DNA from: G016234445 sp964438865
Lineage (GTDB): Bacteria; Chloroflexota; Dehalococcoidia; Tepidiformales; Tepidiformaceae
NCBI GenBank assembly: GCA_964438865.1
Contig: CAYTMI010000010.1
Span: 1 to 64,000 of the forward strand
Length of the DNA stretch: 64,000 nucleotides
Direction: 5' to 3'
Position numbers and translations under genes: made by a program. This document shows, piece by piece, positions 16,979-23,527 of the stretch (position 1 is its first letter; each line of letters starts with the position of its first letter). The notes beneath the pieces were generated by a model. That model searched no databases and was not told the origin of the DNA. It saw only the letters and a program-made list of their open reading frames with translations.

Positions 16979-18685
16979 TTGCCGGAACCTGCTGCGATCG
17001 AGATGGGCCGGCCGCTCGGCGAGATCCTGAACCGGCGGGAACGCTGGTTCCTCCTCCTCAGCCTCATGCTCGCGATGTTCGTGGGTGCGATCGACCAGAC
17101 GGTGGTCTCGACTGCGACGCCGCGGATTCTCGCGGACCTCGGTGGCTTCAACCTGCTCTCCTGGCTGTTTACGAGCTACATGCTCAGTTCGACGGTGATC
17201 ATCCCGCTGGTGGGGAAGCTGTCGGACACGTTCGGCCGCAAGTACTTCATCATGGGCGGCCTGGTTGTGTTCCTGGTGTCGTCCATCGCCTGCGGGGCGG
17301 CCACGAGCATGCCGATGCTGATCGCCTTCCGGGCGGTGCAGGGCTTCGGCGGCGGGATGATCTTCGCCTCCGTTTTCGCCTCCATTGGCGACATCTTTCC
17401 TCCGGCCGAGCGCGCCAAGTACATGGGGCTGTTCACGGGGACGTTCAGCCTCGCCAGCATTCTCGGGCCGGCCACGGGCGGCTTCCTGACGGACCACGGC
17501 GGCTGGCGCCTGGTGTTCTACATCAACATCCCGTTCCTGCTGGTGGCGATGCCGGCGATCTGGTTCAACCTGCCGGCGCGGAAGGCGGCCATCCGCCCCA
17601 AGATCGACTTCCTGGGAGCCTTTCTCCTGTCGGTGGCTTCGGTACTGTTGCTGCTTGCGTTCGAATTTGCGGGCAAGCGCTATGCTTGGGGCTCCGTGCA
17701 AATCCTGGGGCTCGTGGGGTCGTCGCTGGTCCTGCTCGGTCTCTTCATCGCGCAGGAGCGCCGGCACGCCGAGCCGATCCTGCCATTACACCTGTTCAAG
17801 AACCAAACGTTCGTGCTTTCGAACGTGCTCGTCTTCATCTTCGGCGTGGGGATGTTCGGGGCCCTCCAGTATCTGGGGATCTTCGTGCAGACCGCACTCG
17901 GGGCTTCGGCCACGGCCTCGGGCGTCATCAGTACGCCGCAGTCGTTCGGGATGCTGGGGGCGAGCGTCATAGGGGGCCAGATCATCGCGCGCACCGGCCG
18001 CTACAAGTACCAGACGATCCTCGGGTGCGCGGTGATCGTGTTGCCGATGCTGTTCTTCACGCAGTTGGGAGTCGACGTGGTGCGCTGGCACATCAGCATC
18101 GCGATGATTTTCCTCGGGATTGGCTTCGGCCTGACGATGCCGACGATGTCGCTAACCGTCCAGAACGCGGTGCCGTACAAGTACCTGGGCGTCGCCAGCA
18201 GTTCGAGTCAGTTCTTCCGCCAGATAGGCAGCGTCTTCGGGATCGCGATCTTCGCGGCGATCCTGACGAACTCGTACGAGTCCGCCTTTACGAGCGACCT
18301 TCCCGCCGAAGCCCGGACGACGATCGAAGACGCGCAGGCCTCTGGCGCGCTTCCGCCGACTACGCTCGAAAGCTTCAACGACCCGACCCTTGCCCTGAAC
18401 CCGCGGAAGTACGCCGGCCTGCAGCAACAACTGAGCGCGATCCCCGGGGGCAAGGAGGCGCTTGTGGATGCGGTGGACACCCAGCAGCGCTCAGTCGCCA
18501 CGGCAGTGGACGACATCTTCATCGGCGCATCCCTGCTTGCGGCCATCTGTCTCGGACTCAGCCTCTTCATCAAGGAACTCCCCCTGCGCCGCAGCTTCGG
18601 GCCCGGGCCGGAGGCCGCGCGACCCCCTGGCCCTGAACCGCGCCTGGAACCCCCGGACGCGGCGAAAGCTCCCTCCACTCTCTGA
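16979..18685 (+). CDS. DHA2-family MFS drug/H+ antiporter (EmrB/QacA-like)
   Basis: A 568-residue, 14-helix major facilitator transporter. After a short cytoplasmic N-terminus (RPLGEILNRRERWF), helix 1 carries AIDQTVVSTATPRI (37-50), a DHA2 motif. The cytoplasmic loop GKLSDTFGRK (79-88) is the MFS A motif. The C-terminal tail is Pro/Gly-rich. The family exports hydrophobic drugs or metabolites using the proton gradient. The start is TTG 16979, preceded by GGGAGG at 6 nt. No regulator is adjacent. A degraded partial copy follows at 18705. Confidence 0.92.
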   Translation: MPEPAAIEMGRPLGEILNRRERWFLLLSLMLAMFVGAIDQTVVSTATPRILADLGGFNLLSWLFTSYMLSSTVIIPLVGKLSDTFGRKYFIMGGLVVFLVSSIACGAATSMPMLIAFRAVQGFGGGMIFASVFASIGDIFPPAERAKYMGLFTGTFSLASILGPATGGFLTDHGGWRLVFYINIPFLLVAMPAIWFNLPARKAAIRPKIDFLGAFLLSVASVLLLLAFEFAGKRYAWGSVQILGLVGSSLVLLGLFIAQERRHAEPILPLHLFKNQTFVLSNVLVFIFGVGMFGALQYLGIFVQTALGASATASGVISTPQSFGMLGASVIGGQIIARTGRYKYQTILGCAVIVLPMLFFTQLGVDVVRWHISIAMIFLGIGFGLTMPTMSLTVQNAVPYKYLGVASSSSQFFRQIGSVFGIAIFAAILTNSYESAFTSDLPAEARTTIEDAQASGALPPTTLESFNDPTLALNPRKYAGLQQQLSAIPGGKEALVDAVDTQQRSVATAVDDIFIGASLLAAICLGLSLFIKELPLRRSFGPGPEAARPPGPEPRLEPPDAAKAPSTL

Positions 18686-18704
18686 CCCGAAGGCAGGCGC
18701 AACG

Positions 18705-18942
18705 ATGACTGCCCCGCTCGAACCGCTCCGCCCCCCTCGGTGAGATCCTCGATCAGCGGCAGAAGATGCTGCTCATCGGCAGCCTGATGCTTACGCTGTT
18801 TCTCGGTGCTCACGACGAGGCTTTCCGGCCGTCAGTGCCCGGTGGCGCGCCGTCAGGGCCACGGGGGGGCGCACCGCCGGAGATGGCCCCACCTGTCGCC
18901 GAAGGGACGAAGGCCCTGGACCCGGCCGGTGGCGCCGGCTGA
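18705..18942 (+). pseudogene. Relic of a second DHA2-type MFS transporter gene, frameshifted and internally deleted
   Basis: ATG at 18705 opens a frame that stops after 12 codons. A shift inside the C6 run at 18731-18736 restores PLGEILDQRQKMLLIGSLML, then LFLGAHDEAF. This matches the N-terminus of the intact transporter just upstream (PLGEILNRRERWFLLLSLML, then MFVGAIDQTV). After this single helix the frame runs into a Gly/Pro-rich stretch like the upstream C-terminal tail and stops at 18940-18942. The helices in between are missing. It is best read as a tandem duplicate reduced to its two ends. A purified function is very unlikely. Confidence 0.7.
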
Positions 18943-19008
18943 CGGCCGCGGTCACTCCTCGATGGAAGCCATGTAGCCGCCGGGCGGCTTCTGGGCCGGC
19001 CCACGCGC

Positions 19009-19431
19009 CTACTGGACGACGACCTTGCCCGTCATGGCGGCGCCGTGCACGCCGCACTGGTATTCGAACGTCCCGACCTTCGCGAAGGTGAAGTCGAAGG
19101 TGCCGGCACCCGTGAGTTGCTGGGACTTCACCTCCTGGCCATCGAACTTGCCGACCACGGAGTGGGGATTCTTGCCTTCCCACGTCCAGGTCACCTTCGT
19201 CCCGGCCTTCACGGTGAGCGAACCGGGGCTGAAGGAGTTGTCTTCCACACCGATGATCGGCGCGGACTGCGTAGGCGAACTGGCGGTCGCGGGCTGGGTT
19301 GCGGCTGGCGCAACGCCATCGTCGTCGCCGCCGCAGGCTGCCGCAGCCGAGATGCCGATCGCAAGGACCGCGGCAGCGAAGGCCACCCAGGTCGTGGATG
19401 GCCGCCGCAGGATCAGGTGAATCCGGGTCAT
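19009..19431 (-). CDS. Cupredoxin (plastocyanin-like) lipoprotein
   Basis: A 140-residue blue-copper protein. The signal peptide ends in a lipobox-like SAAAAC with Cys33, so it is probably a membrane-anchored lipoprotein. A short Ala/Thr linker leads to the cupredoxin domain with the type I copper ligands His90 (NPHSV), Cys126, His129 and Met133 (YQCGVHGAAM). It should shuttle electrons at the outer face of the membrane. A strong GGAGGAG ribosome-binding site precedes the ATG. Confidence 0.93.
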   Translation of the reverse strand: MTRIHLILRRPSTTWVAFAAAVLAIGISAAAACGGDDDGVAPAATQPATASSPTQSAPIIGVEDNSFSPGSLTVKAGTKVTWTWEGKNPHSVVGKFDGQEVKSQQLTGAGTFDFTFAKVGTFEYQCGVHGAAMTGKVVVQ

Positions 19432-19529
19432 ATGGGGCTCCTCCTCACGCTCCGCCGCTCCCGCTGGAAAGCGGTGGCCGTGGCGGGGCGTCTTAGTCCA
19501 TACGCGAAGCCGGCGCCGGCGGATCCGGG

Positions 19530-21158
19530 TCAGGCCTCGATGGAGGCGATGTATTCGTAAAGCGGCTGCCCGCCGCTGGTGCCCTCGACCTCGACCCCGG
19601 GAAAGGCGGCGTGCACCCGGCTGAGAGCTTCGTCCAGGCCCCCGGATGCCCCGGCGCCGGCATAGACAGTCACCAGCCCCGCGGAGGCGGCGCCGCCCGC
19701 CTCCAGCCCGGCAAGGAGGGCGTCAGCCGCGGTCTCCCGTCCTGCGACCAGCTTCCCGTCGAGCAGCGCGATCGCCTGGCCGGCGTGGACACGGACCCCG
19801 TCGGCGGTGCGGTTGGCGGCGGCCAGGGTCACTTCCACCGTGCGGACGGCGTGGCGTGCCCGCTCCATCGCTTCCCGGTTGGCAGGCGCGCCCGCGCTGC
19901 TGTCGAACGCGAGCACCGCGGCGATGCCCTCCACCAGCGAGGTCGTGGGGACGATGTGCACAGTGGAACGGGTGAGTGAGGCCGCCTGCCCGGCCGCGAG
20001 CACGACGTTCTTGTGGTTGGGCAGCACGATCACGTCGGCGGTGCCGAGCGCGTCGATGGCCGCGGCGATCTGCCCGGCTGGCGGCTTGATCACCTCCCCC
20101 AGGTCAGTCACGTGTGCCCCGAGGCTTTCGAAGATGGCGTCGAAACCTTCACCGCGGCTGAGGGCGAGGACGGCGACGCGCTCGCCGGCGCCGCTGCCGG
20201 TGGCCTGCCAGCGCGCGTTCTGGGCGGTCATGTCCTGGGCCTTCGCCCGGGTGACGTGGCCGAAGGCGGCGGCCCCCGCCAGCAGCCGCTCCGGGTCGGC
20301 TGTGTGGGCGTGGACGCGGAGCGCCTCTTCGTCCCCGACGACGACGACGGAGGAGTTCCCCACGGCGTCGGCCAACTCTCGCACGGCGGCGGTGTCGATC
20401 GCCCGTCCTGCGGCTTCGAGGAGGAATTCGGTGCAGAAGCCAAACGCTTCGTGGCGGTGGCCCGCGGCCATGGCGATCGGCGGGGCGGGGATGGCCATGG
20501 GTACCGGCACTTCGCCCCGGATGGCCGCGAGCAGCCCGCGGAAGACGACACAGATCCCTTCGCCGCCCGCATCCGTGACGCCGGCCTCCTTCAATGCCGG
20601 GAGCTGGTCAATGGTCCGCTCTTCGGCGGCTTCGGCGGCTTCGACCACGCGCGCGAGGAGGCTGGCGCAGGGCAGGCCGCGGCCTCCACCGGCGAGCGAA
20701 CCGGCGACCGCAGCGGCCTCTTCGGCGGCGACGCGGAGGACCGTGAGCATGGTGCCCTCCTCCGGCTTGCCTACTGCGGCGTAGGCGGCGCGGGCCGCTT
20801 CCTGGAGCCCGGCTGCCAGCATTGCGGCGTCGAATTCGCGGCCGCCGGCGGCGCCCCGGGCCAGCCCCTTCAGTGCTTGCGAGAGGATGACGCCCGAGTT
20901 CCCCCGCGCCCCGTACAGTGCGCCTTTCGCCAGCGCGGCGAGGACCTCGGCGGCCGCAGGGTCCGGGGGTAGGAGGTTCGCCGCGTCGACCGCTTCGGCG
21001 AGGGTCGCGGCCATGTTCGAACCGGTGTCGCCGTCGGGGACGGGATAGACGTTGATCGCGTCGACGGCCTTCGCCGAGGCGCGCAGGTAGGCTGCCGCTG
21101 CCGCGAGCACGGCCCGTAGTTCGCTCCCGGTGAGGACAGCCGCAGCGAGTGCGGTCAC
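19530..21158 (-). CDS. fakA: Fatty acid kinase catalytic subunit FakA (DAK2/YloV family)
   Basis: A 542-residue protein with a DAK2 ATP-binding domain (residues 1-200), a middle domain and a DegV-like C-terminal part. The metal/ATP loop PDGDTGSNM spans residues 41-49. FakA phosphorylates fatty acids held by a FakB (DegV) partner. A DegV gene lies at 22688 in this window and rpmB is immediately divergent, matching the Firmicutes rpmB-yloV-recG neighbourhood. The start is GTG 21158. The mini-ORF ATG CCC GGG TGA at 21166 ends on this start (GTGA overlap). Confidence 0.87.
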   Translation of the reverse strand: MTALAAAVLTGSELRAVLAAAAAYLRASAKAVDAINVYPVPDGDTGSNMAATLAEAVDAANLLPPDPAAAEVLAALAKGALYGARGNSGVILSQALKGLARGAAGGREFDAAMLAAGLQEAARAAYAAVGKPEEGTMLTVLRVAAEEAAAVAGSLAGGGRGLPCASLLARVVEAAEAAEERTIDQLPALKEAGVTDAGGEGICVVFRGLLAAIRGEVPVPMAIPAPPIAMAAGHRHEAFGFCTEFLLEAAGRAIDTAAVRELADAVGNSSVVVVGDEEALRVHAHTADPERLLAGAAAFGHVTRAKAQDMTAQNARWQATGSGAGERVAVLALSRGEGFDAIFESLGAHVTDLGEVIKPPAGQIAAAIDALGTADVIVLPNHKNVVLAAGQAASLTRSTVHIVPTTSLVEGIAAVLAFDSSAGAPANREAMERARHAVRTVEVTLAAANRTADGVRVHAGQAIALLDGKLVAGRETAADALLAGLEAGGAASAGLVTVYAGAGASGGLDEALSRVHAAFPGVEVEGTSGGQPLYEYIASIEA

Positions 21159-21245
21159 CCGGGCATCCGTGGGCGGGGTTGGCCGTAATCGAGAGTCGCT
21201 GTTAGCATGGGAAGTCCGATTCTCGCATCAAAGGGAAACACACGC

Positions 21246-21458
21246 ATGGCTAGTGGCGCCTGCGACGTTTGCGGCAAAGTCACTGTGTTTGGACGGAACA
21301 TCCGTCACAGGCACGGCGGCCGCTGGGAACGCAAAGCACATAAGACCAGCCGGCAGTTCCGGCCGAACGTGAACAAGCAGCGAGTCTTTCTCGCTGGGGC
21401 ATGGCATCGCGTCAACATCTGCACGCGTTGCCTGCGCACACTCGTGAAGGCGGCCTGA
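21246..21458 (+). CDS. rpmB: 50S ribosomal protein L28
   Basis: A 70-residue L28 protein of the large ribosomal subunit. It retains the zinc-ribbon cysteines Cys6, Cys9, Cys59 and Cys62 (CDVC; CTRC). The signature GRNIRHRHGGRWERKAHKTSRQF is typical. ATG 21246 follows AAAGGGA, so the upstream in-frame ATG is not used. It is divergent from fakA and closed by a terminator at 21489. Confidence 0.97.
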   Translation: MASGACDVCGKVTVFGRNIRHRHGGRWERKAHKTSRQFRPNVNKQRVFLAGAWHRVNICTRCLRTLVKAA

Positions 21459-21488
21459 ACCCAGGCATCCCTCGTTCCGGCGATCGAC

Positions 21489-21518
21489 CCGGCGTCCACC
21501 AGGGCGCCGGTTTCGTTT
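21489..21518 (+). terminator. Intrinsic terminator of rpmB
   Basis: A 9-bp stem CCGGCGTCC / GGGCGCCGG (one G-T pair) with an ACCA loop is followed by TTTCGTTT. It lies between the convergent rpmB and Nudix genes. Confidence 0.7.
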
Positions 21519-21522
21519 GTCT

Positions 21523-21966
21523 TCAGCCACCGGGCTGGAGCAGCGCGGCGATCCCGTCGGGATAGAAGTAGGGCTCGCCTTCGGCCAGCAAGTCCGTGAG
21601 CCGCATCCAGGCGAGCCGGAAGGGCGTCCCGCTGTCTTCGAAGGCATCGATGACGTCGCGGCCGTAGAACGACGGGTCGCGAAAGTCCGCTTCGTAGACG
21701 AACACCACTTCGTGGCCGGGCTCGTCTTCGAAGACGTAGAGGTTTTCGGTCGCGCCGAGGAAGCGGATGTTGTCGATCTCCGCGCCGAGTTCTTCGCGGA
21801 TCTCCCGCCGGAGCGCATCTTCGGCCCGTTCCCCGAACTCGATGCCGCCGCCGGCCGGCCGGACGAAATGCTGGTCTTTGACGCGGTCGTGGCCCTCGGC
21901 GACCAACACCTCGTCGTCGCCGCGCCGGAAGATGGCGATCGCGATGGGGCGGATGCGGCCGCTCAT
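21523..21966 (-). CDS. Nudix hydrolase
   Basis: A 147-residue Nudix protein. The full Nudix box is present as GGIEFGE followed by REIREELGAE (G-x5-E-x7-REUxEExGU). The family hydrolyses nucleoside diphosphates linked to another moiety, and the exact substrate is unknown. The ATG overlaps the rpe stop (ATGA), so the longer frame reaching into rpe is not used and the two genes are cotranscribed. Confidence 0.9.
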   Translation of the reverse strand: MSGRIRPIAIAIFRRGDDEVLVAEGHDRVKDQHFVRPAGGGIEFGERAEDALRREIREELGAEIDNIRFLGATENLYVFEDEPGHEVVFVYEADFRDPSFYGRDVIDAFEDSGTPFRLAWMRLTDLLAEGEPYFYPDGIAALLQPGG

Positions 21967-22625
21967 CCCCGGAGGGCGACCCGCAGCGCCGCGAGGTTCT
22001 CCGCCGGCGACGATTGCGGGTTGAACACCGAACTCCCGCAGACAAGGACATCGGCCCCGGCGGCGGCGCAACGGGCCGCATTCGACACCTTCACGCCGCC
22101 GTCGATCTCGATCTCCGCGCGGTAGCCCCCCGCGTCGAGGCGGCGCCGGATCTCGGCGACCTTGTCCAACTGGCGCTCCATCATCTGCTGGCCGCCCCAG
22201 CCGGGGTTGATGGTCATCACCATCACCTGGTCCACGTCCGCCAGGGACTCTTCGATGGCGCTGACCGGCGTGCCCGGGTTGATGCAGACGCCGGCGCGCT
22301 TCCCCAGCTTGCGGATGGCGTCCAGCGTGCGGTTGATGTGGGCAGAGACTTCGATGTGGACGTTGATCGTGTCGGCCGATTCGGCGTAGAACTCGACCTG
22401 GCGCTCGGGCTCCACGGTCATCAGGTGGATGTCGAAGGGGAGCGAGCAGACCTTTCGCAGGGCATCGACGAGGACGTGGCCGAAGGTGATGTTCGGGACG
22501 AAGCGGCCGTCCATGACATCCAGGTGGAGGCAGTCGGCGCCGCCAGCCTCAGCCGCCCGGACCTCATCGGCGAGGCGCCCGAAGTCCGCGGTCAGGATTG
22601 ATGGGGCCAGCTTCACTGCGCGCAT
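21963..22625 (-). CDS. rpe: Ribulose-phosphate 3-epimerase
   Basis: A 220-residue TIM-barrel enzyme that interconverts ribulose-5-phosphate and xylulose-5-phosphate in the pentose phosphate pathway. Signatures are HLDVMDGRFVPN, DIHLMTVEPE, VMTINPGWGGQ and EIDGGV, which supply the metal-binding His/Asp residues. It is leaderless: TAGAAT lies 6 nt before the ATG. It is the first gene of a unit with the Nudix gene and diverges from degV. Confidence 0.96.
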   Translation of the reverse strand: MRAVKLAPSILTADFGRLADEVRAAEAGGADCLHLDVMDGRFVPNITFGHVLVDALRKVCSLPFDIHLMTVEPERQVEFYAESADTINVHIEVSAHINRTLDAIRKLGKRAGVCINPGTPVSAIEESLADVDQVMVMTINPGWGGQQMMERQLDKVAEIRRRLDAGGYRAEIEIDGGVKVSNAARCAAAGADVLVCGSSVFNPQSSPAENLAALRVALRG

Positions 22626-22631
22626 GGTCGC

Positions 22632-22637
22632 ATTCTA
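22632..22637 (-). promoter_or_regulatory. -10 box TAGAAT for leaderless rpe
   Basis: TAGAAT on the minus strand is followed by 6 nt and the rpe ATG. Confidence 0.65.
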
Positions 22638-22658
22638 ACCGCTCGGCCGGGTTGCGTT

Positions 22659-22664
22659 TATACT
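22659..22664 (+). promoter_or_regulatory. -10 box TATACT for the degV-recG unit
   Basis: TATACT lies 23 nt before the degV ATG, giving a leader of about 16 nt. It stands back-to-back with the rpe promoter. Confidence 0.55.
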
Positions 22665-22687
22665 TGTCTGCATAGGCACATGAACAG

Positions 22688-23527
22688 ATGACCGTCCGCA
22701 TCCTCACCGACAGCACCTGCGACCTCGGCCCCGAAGCGGCCGCGGCAAACGGCATCACCGTGGTGCCGCTGACCGTCTTCTTCGGGGAAGAAGCGTTCCT
22801 CGACGGGATCGAGATCACGCCGGATACCTTTTACGACCGGCTGAGGGAGTCACCGGTCCTCCCGAGGACCAGCCAGCCCTCGGTGGAGTCGTTCCGCGAG
22901 GCCTACGAAGGTCTCGGTGCGGAGACGGACGAGATCGTCAGCATCCACGTCTCTTCACGGCTCTCGGGCACGCTGAACTCCGCCTCGGTCGCCCGCGAAG
23001 AGGTCTCGCGTGACACGCACATTGAACTGATCGACTCGTACAACGTCAGCATCGGCCTGGGGGCCATCGTGCTCGAAGCGGCCGCCGCGGCCAACGCCGG
23101 CGCCTCTATGGCCCAGGTCATCGAGGTCGCGCGGAGAGCGATGGACCGCGTCCACGTCGTCGCGGTGCTCGATACCCTGGAGTACCTGCAAAAGGGCGGC
23201 CGGATCGGCCGGGCGCGTTCGATGGTTGGGTCGCTTCTCAGTATCAAGCCGATCATCCACATCCACGACGGCGAGGTGGCGCCGTTCGAACGGGTGCGGA
23301 CGCGGTCGAAGGCGATCGAGCGGCTGTTCGAAATCGCCACGGCTGACCGGACCCTCCGGAAGATGTACGTGGCCTGCACGGCGGACGACGAGCAGGCGCA
23401 CAGCTTCATCGAACGGCTGCAGCCGCTCATGCCGCACACGGAGTTCCACCTTGGCCACATCGGCTCCGTGGTTGGTGTCTACACCGGGCCGAACGCCCTC
23501 GGGATCTGCACGGTGGAGCGCGACTGA
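22688..23527 (+). CDS. DegV family fatty-acid-binding protein (FakB-like)
   Basis: A 279-residue DegV protein. The family binds a fatty acid in a closed pocket and presents it to FakA for phosphorylation. Signatures are RILTDSTCDLGPEAAAANGI at the N-terminus, SSRLSGTLNSA, DSYNVSIGLG and VLDTLEYLQKGGRIGRA. It overlaps recG (TGATG). The fakA gene lies 1.5 kb away on the other strand, so both halves of a fatty acid kinase are in this window. Confidence 0.93.
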   Translation: MTVRILTDSTCDLGPEAAAANGITVVPLTVFFGEEAFLDGIEITPDTFYDRLRESPVLPRTSQPSVESFREAYEGLGAETDEIVSIHVSSRLSGTLNSASVAREEVSRDTHIELIDSYNVSIGLGAIVLEAAAAANAGASMAQVIEVARRAMDRVHVVAVLDTLEYLQKGGRIGRARSMVGSLLSIKPIIHIHDGEVAPFERVRTRSKAIERLFEIATADRTLRKMYVACTADDEQAHSFIERLQPLMPHTEFHLGHIGSVVGVYTGPNALGICTVERD

